Shown here: positions 24,668 to 35,576 of the stretch, piece after piece
Numbering within the stretch: position 1 is the first letter of the stretch
Layout: each line of letters begins with the position of its first letter
Assembly (NCBI GenBank): GCA_036365515.1
Contig: CM070874.1
Location: 166,063,297-166,127,296 of the forward strand
DNA: 64,000 nucleotides
Direction: 5' to 3'
Source of the DNA: Torymus aiolomorphi
Lineage: Eukaryota; Arthropoda; Insecta; Hymenoptera; Torymidae
Notes under the pieces: generated by a model
Told to the model about the DNA's origin: nothing
Seen by the model: only the letters and a program-made list of their open reading frames with translations
The model's database searches: none
Translations under genes and position numbers: made by a program

Positions 24668-24733
24668 CTGCAAAAATTATAATTTCTTATTTATGAATAG
24701 AGATTTTGAAAATATATAAAAATAAATACTCAC
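24668..24733 (-). other. Intron in polymerase gene
   Basis: The donor is GTGAGT and the acceptor TTTTTGCAG. Removing 66 bp joins HFTGK to YRGPAHSKCN in frame, as in related genes. This indicates a gene adapted to nuclear splicing. Confidence 0.75.
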
Positions 24734-26191
24734 TTTCCCGTGAAATGGCAATGATCACGTACTCTCTTGTCATCTTTGGTAAATGGCTTCTCGCAAATAT
24801 GGCATAGCCGTGCTCTGTCAAACATAATATTTTCGAGCGATGTTAGATTATTCATCGGCTTTGGATTTTTATACGAGTCATTCAATTTCACAGCCAGAGC
24901 GAGAAGACTGTACAAACCATATGGCTGGGAATTCGGCTTGTTCGTCGTATTGCCTATAACATTTATATTCCGAGAGACTGTCATCATAACTATATTTAAT
25001 GAGAAACCCCACACTTAATGGCACATGATGCTGATAAGCTCGTTTATTGTCAATCACCGGCTTCAATATACAAGGTGTCCCATTTTAATCGCCCCAGGCA
25101 AATATCTTGAAAAGTATGAGAGATGGAAAAAAACTTTAAAAACAAAAGTTGTAGGGTGCAAAGGGGGTCAGCTAATGGTAACAACGACTTTGACCTTGAA
25201 CTCTATTTTCAAGGTTATTTCAATGTCAAAGTGATTTTTTTAAATGAGAATCCCTACTTTCGACCCCGGAAATGGAAAAATCAGAAAATTTTACGTTCAG
25301 AAAGGTCTGATATGTTGGGGTTTCAAGGTCAACCAGCTAATTTAATGAGGTCGACCTGGGAATACCTCTAGGAAGGACAAAATTGACCTTGACGTTCAAG
25401 GTCATTTTAAGGTAAGTTGATTTTATAAAATGGAACCCCTTATTTTTGACCCTGGAAATGGAAAGAGCGGAAGAATTTACGTTCGAATATGACCTTGACC
25501 TCGACCCTGACTTTAACCGTGATCTGGAAGGTTAATTTAAGGTCAAGTCGATTTTTTTAAAATCCCCTTATTTTTAACCTCGGAAATGGAAAGAGAAGAA
25601 AATTTTACGTTCAGATATGTACCATCATATGGTGTCAAAGTTGGCCCTCTGGGGTCAATTAAGGGTCAAATCGTGCTTGAGGTCAATTGGGGTCAAATTA
25701 ATTTTTTTAATCTGATGTGTTCTTACTTTTGTCAGCGTAACTCTGAAGGATTTTTGGGATTAATTTTCGGTATGAAAAGGTACTTTTCTTCTTGTTCTTT
25801 CTTGGTTAGGTTGGCACCATTGAAATGTACGGCTACGTCAAATGATATTTTTAAGTACGAGTGACCGATTACTTTACGGTAGTTATGAGGCGATGATTTA
25901 ATGGTTTTGTTATGACTCAATTATAAATATTCGAATTCTTTAGTTTGGTCAATTTGGGAATATTTTCATTTTTTTAAAGAGTAATAACAATACTGCACTC
26001 GAAAATAGGTAGAGTTAGTTATTTTTAGTGGTGTCACTGTGCACAGTACAAATAAAGAAAACCTTTTGATTTCTTATTATTGAATAGCATACGGTAATGA
26101 TTTCATGTGTTTATTAGAATAAATAACTTTTTCGCTCATTTCCGAAAATTGCCTTCTTAATTTCTTTTGTGGTACCATATTCCTTTTTGAG

Positions 26192-27251
26192 ATGGCTGAT
26201 TACACGCCCCAGGAGACTGTGAATATGATAAAAGTTGTTGGTGAATGTCATGATAATTATAGGGCTGCAGAAAGACGCTATGCCGAGAAATATCCCAATG
26301 CCCGTCACCCAGATAGGAAAGCCATCAAAAGATTATTAACGGGAGCTGCACAAGGTTCCATCGTTCGTGTGAGGCGCAAAACTGGAACGAAACAGCACAT
26401 TGCGCTGGGTGTGCGAGCTATTATTGCTGAAAATCCCCACATTTCAACACGAGATTTGCAACGAATGCATGGTGTTCCCAAATCAACAGTAAATCGCCTG
26501 TTGGAAACATCTAAATTTCACCCCTACCACGTTCGCCTTACACAAACACTAGAGGATGGAGATTATGCACGGCGTTTAAATTTTTGTCAATGGGCAAATA
26601 ATTAGATACGTAGGGACCCTTTCTTTTTTGATCGAGTGCTATTCTCAGATGAAGCAAAATTTGATAATATGGGTGGTGTCAATCTTCATAATGCCCACTA
26701 TTACGCTGAACAAAATCCTCATTGGCAACGAGATCATCGAATCCAGAGACGTTGGTCAATAAACGTGTGGGCAGGTATAATTGGCGATCATGTGCTGGGA
26801 CCTATCTTTTACAATCAAAATTTGAATGGACAATTGTATTTGGATATTTTGCAAAACCAGCTACCCCCTCTATTAGAAGATATCCCACTTATCTTACGGC
26901 GAGATATGTGGTTTCATCAAGATGGAGCTCCTGCACATCGCGTTCGATCAGTCAAGAATTTTTCTCAATGATATGTATCGTAATCGTTGGATTGGCATCG
27001 GCAGCCAAGTACACGAGTGGCCGTCTAGATCCCCAGACCTCACACCTCTTGACTTTTTTTTGTGGGGAGTAGTTAAAGGCAAAGTTTTTGCACGTGCTCC
27101 AACAACCTTAGAGAACATGAGAGGAAGAATTATGGAAGCTTTCCAATCCATTTCAGTGGAAACATTGAGGAATGTTCAAGCAAGCTTCCGAAGAAGGATG
27201 CAAATGTGTTTCAGAGAGAACGGACACTTGATCGAGCATTTGCTGCCTTAG
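26192..27251 (+). pseudogene. Tc1/mariner-superfamily transposase, broken
   Basis: The ATG at 26192 opens MADYTPQETVNMIKVVGE with a helix-turn-helix N-terminus and STRDLQRMHGVPKSTVNRLL as a second. Catalytic blocks are VLFSDEAKFDN (first Asp), WFHQDGAPAHR (second Asp) and SPDLTPLDFFLWG (third Asp). By count the last spacing is about 41-42 residues, longer than mariner's 34, so it belongs to one of the longer-spacing DDxD groups. It is disabled by TAG at 26603-26605 and an extra T near 26955. About 345 codons in total, normal for the superfamily. Confidence 0.85.
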
Positions 27252-27280
27252 ATCTTCAAATGACAGTCCGTTAATCAATC

Positions 27281-27296
27281 GGCCCTTTTCAGGGCC
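27281..27296 (+). terminator. Histone-mRNA-type stem-loop after transposase
   Basis: GGCCCTTTTCAGGGCC (6-bp stem, TTTC loop) is preceded by ATCAATC and followed by AA. It starts 30 nt after the transposase stop. It matches the 3'-end stem-loop of insect replication-dependent histone mRNAs in stem length, loop and upstream context. Whether it acts so here is unknown. Confidence 0.6.
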
Positions 27297-29422
27297 AATG
27301 ATGTGCGAAATCCTTTCGGCTACGTCCACGCGGTGCACATTGGGTAATGCTAATGTCGAGGGTAGTCTTTCTAATTTTCGATTCATTTGAGGGAGAAAAA
27401 ATACTTTTAGATTCCTAAGTAACTCATAAAAACAGTGAAATCCACTTCAAAAAAATTAATTTATTTATTATTACCCTTAATTGACCCCAGAGGGCCAACT
27501 TTGACACCATATGACGGTACATATCTGAACGTAAAATTTTCTTCTCTTTCCATTTCCGAGGTCAAAAATAAGGGGATTTTAAAAAAATCGACTTGACCTT
27601 AAAATAACCTTCCAGATCACGGTTAAAGTCAAGGTCGAGGTCAAGGTCATATTCGGACGTAAATTCTTCCGCTCTTTCCGTTTCCGGAGTCAAAAATAAG
27701 GGGTTCCATTTTATAAAATCAACTTACCTTAAAATGACCTTGAACGTCAAGGTCAATTTTGTCCTTCCAAGAGGTATTCCCAGGTCGACCTCATTAAATT
27801 AGCTGGTTGACCTTGAAACCCCAACATATCAGACCTTTCTGAACGTAAAATTTTCTGCTCTTTCCATTTCCGGGATCGAAAGTAGGGGTCCTCATTCAAA
27901 AAAATCACTTTGACCTTGAAATAACCTTGAAAATAGAGTTCAAGGTCAAAGTCGTTGTTACCATTAGCTGACCCCCTTTGCACCCTACAACTTTTGTATT
28001 TAAAGTTTTTTTCCATCTCCCATACTTTTCAAGATATTTGCCTGGGGCGATTAAAATGGGACACCTTGTATATTCAAAGTCAGTTTATATTACGAACAGC
28101 ACATGACTCTTAAAACCAAAGTTCGTAAACTCTAAAATATTGTTTTTCTTAGTTGGAAGTGTGATTTTACACTGATTAATTTTTTTAGAGTCAATCACAT
28201 GGTTCACCAACTTCTCTTCCTTCCAGAAATAATACAAGCAACGATCACAGATAAAAGTTTTGTGGTTGCGAGGAGATAGCTGTTGACTGACTAATCTTGA
28301 TAAATTTGTTATCCATACATAATGGAATTTAAATTCTATATTATCATCATCATTATCGAGAGTCGAGCCGTCTTCATCCTCATCAACATAATTATTTTCA
28401 ATCAGTAGTATATTAACATGTTTTTTTTTGTCAGCTGTCAAGTGTTGCGGTAAGACGTCAAATGCTTCTCCCTTTTTCTTTAAATAGTACACATTCATAG
28501 AAACGTCATTTTGTTTTTCGAACTTACTGACTTTTCGAGGATCAACAGGAAAGTTGATTCCCTTAAAGTTGAGATCGTTTTTATATGGTACATAATTCGT
28601 TACTCGATTGGTATGTGTCTTAGCAGGGTGTAGAGCCGATAGAATTGTCCACTTAAAACATTCATCGTCCTTATTTTCTACGTTTATACACGCCTTCTTC
28701 TTCTTGATGAATGGCGAAAAATCAATGTATGAGTTTTCTCTCATCGGATTAAACTTATAATTATTAATAACTAAATTTAAAATTGATTTAAGCGATCAGC
28801 CCGACTCGCGCTCTTGGAATTCTTCCATATCCGTGTCGATTGGAGTTTGTACGTTCATAACGAACCACTCATTTAAGTCGTTGGTTGAATATATCGGATC
28901 TGTTTTTGTGTTGAAATATTATATTTTAATTGTCTCTTCACCATCTTTAATTATCACGTACTCGGCCGCTAACACTGTGTTCACTTTCAAAGGTTCTTTA
29001 AGAGTTTCACTCACTTTTTCAATAAATTCCTTCTTAGCGTCTCTCATAAATGTTAATAAATCCAGATGTCTTCGATTTGTAACAAGACCCATCTTTATTC
29101 TATTTTCGAAAGTTGAGTTGACATCATCCCAGCTCACCGATGGGCCATTTTTACTCGCTTGTAGTCCGGCACCCACTCGGTGTTCACTCAACAAGCGTAG
29201 TACACATTTTATAAGCGCGATGGCTGCTTGCAGTTTTTGCCTATCGACCACTGTGAAGTCTGTTAACTCGGGCCTGAGTTGAGCCAATTTTTCAGCTTCC
29301 ATTAGAGCGCCACGGCCAAGCGCAATCCAATTATTCACATCGTCTTGATCAACAGCACCACTTAAAGCAAGCCGACACGATTTACATAGCACAAGAGTGG
29401 TATTTTTAAAATACTGAGGCAT

Positions 29423-29661
29423 CGTGAGCCACTGACCGCGCGAGGCAGTCGAATGACTCTTGGCAGCAAGCGCAGCTCCTTTTATCTATAAATCCGCGAG
29501 AAGAGATCGTTTCTGATTGGTTGTTGGAAACGTGGTGGGGTGGGGGCAGTGCCGTGATTGGTTAAACAATTGGAGGGACTATCTATAAAATTAGCAGCGA
29601 GACATTGAAAACCTCACTCGCTCCTTTGCTCTCGTCCGAGAACAGTCACAGCAGCAGCAAC
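29423..29661. promoter_or_regulatory. Bidirectional promoter of polymerase and divergent gene
   Basis: In 240 bp there is TATAAAA at 29584-29590 for the plus-strand gene and TTTATAGATAAAA (29492-29479) for the minus-strand gene, each about 60-80 bp before its ATG. Between them are three ATTGG (inverted CCAAT) boxes at 29516-29520, 29557-29561 and 29569-29573. The layout is that of a compact divergent promoter. Confidence 0.7.
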
Positions 29662-30260
29662 ATGATGAAGTATATTGTTGATGTCCAAGGTTTTAAGATT
29701 ACCTTGAATGAATTCGTATTCAAAGAAGTAGCCATCATCCCTCTCGAGGAAGATCCTACACCATCGGTTTTCCTATTTAAACCGCCTTATGCATGGGACA
29801 AGTTGTTGGATAAAAACAAGTCCGAAAATCGCTGGCTTGAACAAAATTTCCATGGAATAATGTGAAGAGCAGGCAGCATCCAATACGATGAACTAAAAAA
29901 CACTCTAAGTGGTGTACCCTTCGGAGCAGAGATTTATGTGAAGGGACTGGAGAAAAGTTAATGGTTGAAGAGATTTTTCTCCGATCAGTAAGCTGTTTTT
30001 GTTATAAAATTATTATCATAAAAAAAAATTTCACATGATATTTTTTAATTTACAGATTAGTTACTAATATCGAGGAGATGGGATGTCCTTCATTGAGAAG
30101 TCTACCTACAGAATCAGTATCATGTACCAACCATGCTGCTTGTAACTTTCCAGTATGCGTACTTCGAAACGTGCTGGTTTTGAAAACATGGATACTCAAG
30201 CAGCAGCATAGCAAAAACATGAAGGAAATATCAGAATCCTTTTATTTTATGTACATTTAA
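29662..30260 (+). pseudogene. Divergent partner gene of polymerase, two exons
   Basis: The ATG at 29662 opens MMKYIVDVQGFKITLNEFVF, followed by VFLFKPPYAWDKL and SENRWLEQNFHG. In-frame TGA (29863-29865, at a likely Trp) and TAA (near 29958) break it. A 68-bp GT-AG intron (29988-30055) joins FFSDQ to LVTNIEEMGCPSLRSL in frame. The second exon has Cys and His (SCTNHAAC, FPVCVLRN) that may bind metal, and ends at TAA 30258-30260 with AATAAA at about 30288. I recognise this as a short insect gene family found next to such polymerases; its function is not known to me. A nuclease role is only a guess. Confidence 0.65.
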
Positions 30261-30383
30261 ATTATACTTTGTACATTTATTTAAACTCAAATAAATAATC
30301 ATTTTTTAAAATTTGAGCTCGACTATTTTTAATATATCCATATAATAATATGAATATTTGTTCCAATGTTAGGAAATATTTGT

Positions 30384-30399
30384 GGCCCTGAAAAGGGCC
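30384..30399 (-). terminator. Histone-mRNA-type stem-loop
   Basis: On the minus strand: AAACCAATC, then GGCCCTTTTCAGGGCC, then ACAAATA. It lies about 65 nt after the stop of the minus-strand ORF that ends at 30463. Six-bp stem, four-nt TTTC loop and a downstream ACAAA are as in insect histone genes. No purine-rich downstream box is obvious. Confidence 0.65.
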
Positions 30400-30462
30400 G
30401 ATTGGTTTAGTCATGAAAAAGGAGTGTTTAAATAGTAAAATTTAAACGGTGGCGCCGAGCCT

Positions 30463-30886
30463 TTAGAGCTGGTGCACAGCCGTCGCCATCACCAGGCCGT
30501 TTTGTCTGGCATCTTCTGCGGAAACATCGTCTCCGAGGAGTTGATAACTTTGTGCTTCTCCAGGAACATCAGAGAAAAGCACGAAGGCATCGGCGAAAGC
30601 GAAGACGGCGGCGACAGTGGCGGCAACACCAGCGGCGGACAGTGCGGTGGTTGTTGTGCGAAAACCTCTGATGACTCCGGCATCCATTGTGGTGTGAACC
30701 ACGATGATGATGGTTGTGGAGACGAAATTGGCGACAACGTAGCCAGTGGCAGTAATACCACCGCTGAGGGCACGTCGTCGTTACCATCAATAAATCAGAC
30801 GTCCAGTTGAAGCCGTCGTCGGCCAACTACATCTCGTTGCGATTACTACTCAGCATAGATGAGATATTTTCGCTTTTCATGTTTGG
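30463..30886 (-). pseudogene. Small Ala/Val/Thr-rich ORF upstream of stem-loop, frameshifted
   Basis: From the first ATG on the minus strand (30879) the frame stops after about 17 codons. A second frame, open from about 30770, encodes SGGITATGYVVANFVSTT, then TALSAAGVAATVAAVFAFAD (a hydrophobic stretch), and ends VMATAVHQL at 30463-30465. The hydrophobic segment could be a membrane helix. The locus has a TATA-like GTGTATAGAAG about 55 bp before the first ATG and a histone-type stem-loop after the stop. No family is recognised. The coding frame may be wrong or decayed. Confidence 0.4.
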
Positions 30887-30899
30887 AAACAAATGAGAT

Positions 30900-30965
30900 A
30901 AGAGAGTCAAGCACAACTACTTCTATACACAAAGCGCGGACCGAGGCACCACCGCTGCGATGGTG
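30900..30965 (-). promoter_or_regulatory. TATA promoter module shared with the 38-kb and 50-kb genes
   Basis: The plus-strand text TATACACAAAGCGCGGACC, then GCACCACCGCTGCG is closely similar to TATACACGAAGCGCGGACC, then GCACGCCGCTGCG at 38331 and its mirror near 50385-50420. The TATA and G/C block are therefore one conserved module used by at least three loci. Confidence 0.6.
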
Positions 30966-32580
30966 GGGGTAAAGAGGACGAAATAATCGCTCTTTATAAT
31001 TCAATCATCTCTTCAAATTTTAAATCACATATTATAGATACAAAATTCATGAATAGTGATCAAAAAAGTAATAAAGTTTGTTTTTCTAAAGGTAAGTTTT
31101 CAAAATAAAAAAAGTAAGTTATTAAAGATGAAATTCTGCTCTTTCTTATAAGTATAAAAAATATGTATCAAGCTGACCTATTCAAAAAGTATTTATTCTT
31201 GAGCCTAGAAAATTACTATTTTCCTAACATATTACGTACTACTACATGAGTTAGTGCAATTAGAAATTATTTATTTTCTACTCTATATTTATATTACCTT
31301 TTTACTTAAAAATCATATAAGTTATAACGGTGAGAAATCTAAATTGGTGGGGTTCATTAGAATCTGCCAATTATATCGTGTATTTTTTTTAATATAATAA
31401 ATAGCCAGAAAAAGGCACATAAACATTGCGGCTATTTGATAGTCGGCAGTTAAAATGATTTTATAAAGAAATCGCAATGCTGAAGGCATTTAGCGATTTA
31501 CTGGGCGCCAGGCACTGTTAAAGATTTTATCGTTGGGTGAGCAGTGCCCCTCACCACGAGAATTTTCCAATTATACAATTTACTTATAAGTTAATATATC
31601 TTGCTCGGCAGCTCCTAAGCAGAGGAGCAGGTTCCGACGGCAGGAGTACCTATTCCCTCACGTTTGAACAATCACAATGACAACACAATTCACACTTAAA
31701 GAATCACATGCGACGTATAGAAATAAAACAAGGGAAATTTCGTATATATGCTGCTTAAACTAGAAAGTTTAACACTTTAATTTTTCTGATCACATACGAG
31801 GCCCTAGACAGGGCAAAGATATTACATTAAGTTCGAAATTTGCGATGTTTCAATTAACGACATATGTTTCAGTAAACCGGCCTCGCAGAGGCAACAAAAT
31901 GGCGATGCTGTGAGGTAGCGTATGTGATGCTTCAATTCCGTAATCAGTTTACCACAATTTTAATTCCTAGTTGTAAACCAAACGTATATTTACTTTACAA
32001 TAGTTAAACCTCTAAGCGTTCGCGATTTTTATCCACCTTTACAAATGAAATTAGCTATTCTCGAGTCACTCGTGTACAATTTCAAATTACCTATAAATGG
32101 TCAATCCGCGTGACAAAAAGATAGCGTGAATCTAGAAAATTAACTAAATATAACGCGAAGGGATGAAGGCATCCTGGCGCAGAAACTAATAGCCTTCTTT
32201 AGGCAATAAATATCGCAAAATTATCGCAAGCCTTACCGCTTCAGATTATGAACTAGTTTCTCTCAGAGGCAGAAAAGCACGTTTACGGCTGGCGGCAGCT
32301 AATCAACTTTCTTTAATACTATTACTATTAAGTCTCTAATTTAAACTAACACGAGATAGAGGCACTCGCGGGATCTATCCTACCGGCAAAAATTAAGCAC
32401 AGTTCGCGGTTGACGGGACTGCAAGCTTCCACGTCGTTCCTCGATGGTGGCCAGGAGAAGAATCCTCGAGCGCCGCGAAGTCCTGCTCGCCGGTGCCTCG
32501 ACCTCGGTCGACGTGGACGTCGGTGATTGGTTGAGCGTAGATCACCTCACCCGAGGAGATGCATCGAAAGCCGAGTATGT
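30966..32580. other. No supported gene
   Basis: Mostly A/T-rich with moderately GC-rich blocks near 31480-31650 and 32380-32560. No motif, terminal repeat or convincing ORF is seen. A short frame at 32444-32701 runs into the (CT) microsatellite and looks spurious. Confidence 0.5.
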
Positions 32581-32585
32581 TGTCG

Positions 32586-32590
32586 TTCTC

Positions 32591-32662
<72 letters not shown>
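32586..32662. repeat. (CT)n microsatellite
   Basis: About 38 CT dinucleotides with a single CTGT interruption near the start. Confidence 0.97.
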
Positions 32663-32666
<4 letters not shown>

Positions 32667-33440
32667 TTGATGAGTCTAGCAGAATTCTGGTGTGCCTGTA
32701 GAGATGCAATTTTCCATGATATTTCGAGGCAGAGAAATTATTCAAGAATTATAGAAAATGCTCGACTCGGCATTTTTATGAAAACGTGCGAGATGCAAAG
32801 GCATCTTTATAGGCATGAACCAATTAATGCATTATATGAACTGGAGAGATAAGATAAAGGCGAAGTTAATTACTAAATTCATTAACTCGCGAAGGCAACT
32901 AAAAATTAATACGTAGCTTTGGCAAATGGTCTCAGCTGGAGGCGATGATCATCAGCTGATGTTGGAGGCTGCATCAGGACGATGGCGAGGCGGCCGGCGA
33001 TGAGACGACGGACGCTGAGGGCTGACGGAGAAACAGCTATAGCTGAAAAGCCCAGTCCGGTGGCGCGCATATACTCGTCGTATAATATTTCTCTCGCATG
33101 AAAAAAAGATAAAAAAAATAAGCAAATAATACAAAAATTCGATAGACGCTGAGGTGAGGACTCTCCTCCTGGCTGCCAACAGAGGGGATTTCAGAGTCGA
33201 AATCCTCTCTCCGAAACGCGAAAGTAACGTGGTAAAAATCCGCCACGTTACAAAGTTCATAAATAATTTTTTCACTAAAACTTATTATTTTGTGATCCAT
33301 GTATTGTCTCATGAGTACTTAGAGAACTACTTTAGAAATTCTCTCTTAAAGAATGATGCCTGAAATACAAAGTAATAAAATAAAAATGTTCATATGTTAA
33401 CAAATATTTTAGTTCTAAAAAAAGCTGATTATAACATAAA
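32663..33440. other. No supported gene
   Basis: Frames on both strands are short and without motifs. Confidence 0.5.
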
Positions 33441-35385
33441 TATATGGGAGCGTCCAGCAGAAACGGGCCACCGAGCGCGCGCGGTGCCTTTTTTCGCGTA
33501 AAAGGCGCTCTGTTTAACTCGTTCATAATCGTATGCTGCGTCTTTCAAAAAAATACCAAGGACCTATATCGATAGATTTTTTCCTGCTCTTTCCAACGGT
33601 GCCATTGTTTTTATTGCGAAAAGCTTTCTTCCGGACGAAAACTCGAGTTGAATATTGAAAGCCATTTTTCTCAAAGTATATCATGTTTTTTTTCAAAATA
33701 AACTACACCATTGGAAAGTACAACTCTTAAGCTTCAAAACCCTATCTTGGAGAAGTTGGAGAAATAAAGGGTTTAAAAGTAACAACATGAAAAAGACAGC
33801 GCCGAGGGTCCGCGCGAGCCCCTCGCGCCTGTGCGTATGGCACGTTTAAGTGCACGCTCTATTCAATTCGCTAATAATCGTGTACCAAGTCTCTGAAAAA
33901 AGAACTAAGGACATATATCGATAGATTTTTTCCTGCTCTTTCCAATGGTGCTATTATTTTTAGGTGCTTCCGTGAAAAGCAATGCCAGACGAGAAAGTTT
34001 ACGGAAAGTATCCGACAATTATATATTGACGACCCAAGATTTATACAAATGGGCAACTGAGTATTTCAAAAATATTGAGTGCTTTTTTTCATCAAAAGAC
34101 GATTACTTAAAGGCTACAGAAAAGCTACAAAACAGGCTAGCTTCAGCTAAGACAATACCTGGAACTCAATTGTTTCATTGTATTAAATTATTAAATGATG
34201 CCAAAAAGTTAGAACTTAAAAGATTTTCAGCGTAAGAAGATTCTCAATTACATCCACAGATCAAAAAAGAAAAAGTACTTAAAACTCAAACAAAGAAAGA
34301 AGCGGATGTCGCAAAAAGGACAATTCTTATAAAATCAAAAAAATGTAAAAATATTAGAATTTAAAGGAAAAGGTAATATTGTTATGCCAGCTTAAACAAT
34401 CTATAAGGTTATTTTAAATTTCTGTTTCACTGCTTTCAGTGCGTTCATGGATATTTTTATGTTTAATATATTATGTTTTTCAAATTTTGTTATATAAATG
34501 AACAAAGTTCATTGTAATATTATACTAACTGTTACAACTAGATCCACAAAATTATGTCCACTCATTGGCATTGTAAGTTACAAAACATTTTATATTTACA
34601 AAAAAGAAAGGACGAAATAGCACATCGCGTGTATTAATCCGCCCTTGAGCATAGCGTAAAAAGTTCGGGCAGCCGCTGTCTTTTTGATCTTACTATTTTT
34701 GAACTTTTCATGTTTCAACTTAAAAATATAATATTTTATAGTTTAAGACTTGTACTTTTGAAGAATATAATTCGTTTTGAAGAAAAGACTGATATTTTAT
34801 TGAAAAAATAGAGTTTAAACATTCAAATGGAATTTTCAACTAGAAGGAAGCATTTCGGAATAAAAATAATAGCACCATTGGGAAGAGCAGGAAAAAAATC
34901 TATCGATATATGTCCTTAGTTCTTTTTTCAGAGACTTGGTACACGATTATTAGCGAATTGAATAGAGCGTGCACTTAAACGTGCCGTACGCACGGGCGCG
35001 AGGGGCTCGCGCGGACCCTCGGCGCTGTCTTTTTCATGTTGTTACTTTTAAACCCTTTATTTCTCCAACTTCTCCAAGATAGGGTTTTGAAGCTTAGGAG
35101 TTGTACTTTCCAATGGTGTAGTTTATTTTGAAAAAAAAACATGATATACTTTGAGAAAAATGGCTTTCAATATTCAACTCGAGTTTTCGTCAGGAAGAAA
35201 GCGTTTCGCAATGAAAACAATGGCACCATTGGAAAGAGCAGGAAAAAATCTATCGATATAGGTGCTTGGTTTTTTTTTCGAAGACGCAGCATACGATTAT
35301 GAACGAGTTAAACAGAGCGCCTTTTACGCAAAAAAAGGCACCGCGCGCGCTTGGTGGCCCGTTTCTGCTGGACGCTGCCATATAT
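33441..35385. mobile_element. 1.9-kb foldback with duplicated inner arm
   Basis: The ends carry GAGCGTCCAGCAGAAACGGG inverted at about 33449 and 35376. Arms run to about 33965 and from 34860. Each arm holds two related sub-units, both with ATATCGATAGATTTTTTCCTGC. The termini lie in TATATA, so a TA duplication is possible but not provable. The spacer holds a short ORF. Confidence 0.8.
33963..34234 (+). CDS. Possible captured exon in foldback spacer
   Basis: After an acceptor-like TTATTTTTAG at 33954-33963 the frame reads GASVKSNARRESLRKVSDNY, then LYKWATEYFKNIECFF and KATEKLQNRLASAKTIPG, ending with a TAA at about 34233. It is hydrophilic and Lys-rich, helical in appearance. I recognise no family. 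It could be an exon picked up by the element or a remnant of its own gene. Confidence 0.3.
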
Positions 35386-35422
35386 ATAATAAATAATTTG
35401 CTTTTTCATTCCAAAAATATAG

Positions 35423-35514
35423 GGTCCTGAAAAGGGCCGATTGGTTTTGACCTTAAAAAAGGTCGATTGTTTTGGCCATAAAAATGGCCGATTGTTTTGG
35501 CCTTTAAAAAGGCC
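35423..35514 (-). terminator. Tandem array of four histone-type stem-loops
   Basis: On the minus strand, four 16-nt stem-loops at 35514-35499, 35489-35474, 35464-35449 and 35438-35423, spaced 25-26 bp. Stems are GGCCTT/AAGGCC, GGCCAT/ATGGCC, GACCTT/AAGGTC and GGCCCT/AGGACC (one mismatch). Loops are TTTT or TTTC. Each is preceded by CAATC or AATC. Base changes in one stem half are matched in the other. The array begins 63 nt after the stop of the 151-codon ORF. Confidence 0.7.
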
Positions 35515-35576
35515 GATTAATCGGAGTTGCGCCGTTGAATTTTGCGAGGCGGTGGCGATGGCGATCTATCTCTTGT

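Larger units (their letters stand above)
25071..28068 (+). mobile_element. Mariner-like element with ~600-bp inverted arms
   Basis: Termini CAAGGTGTCCCATTTTAATC are inverted at both ends and flanked by TA (25069-25070, 28069-28070), the Tc1/mariner target. The arms (about 25071-25670 and 27472-28068) are closely matched and rich in TCAAGGTCA. Inside lies one transposase gene. The element split the polymerase gene at its exonuclease region. Confidence 0.9.
22800..29422 (-). pseudogene. Family B DNA polymerase gene of a virus-like element, eroded and interrupted
   Basis: Read from the ATG at 29422 downwards. The N-terminal region begins MPQYFKNTTLVLCKSCRLAL; stops lie at 28921-28919 (TAA) and 28798-28796 (TGA, probably a former Trp), both in frame. 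The exonuclease region has DFEY near 28072, HNLSGYDSHLF near 24590 and YSDLYLKTN near 24130, where the usual catalytic Asp is Asn. A zinc-like block HICEKPFTKDDKRVRDHCH lies near 24740-24800. Introns of 66 bp (24733-24668, GT-AG) and about 60 bp (24003-23943) are consistent with splicing. In the palm, NLYGWAMTEPLPYGGF and YTDTDSLIYEV (motif C, near 23270) are present, but the block with motif B is deleted at about 23545. A mariner element sits at 25071-28068. The family is known from Polinton/adintovirus-like elements. Confidence 0.85.

Noticed and set aside
31790..31805. GGCCCTAGACAGGGC as another histone-type stem-loop
   Set aside because: Loop is AGAC, the stem is 5 bp and no AATC precedes it; no ORF ends nearby.
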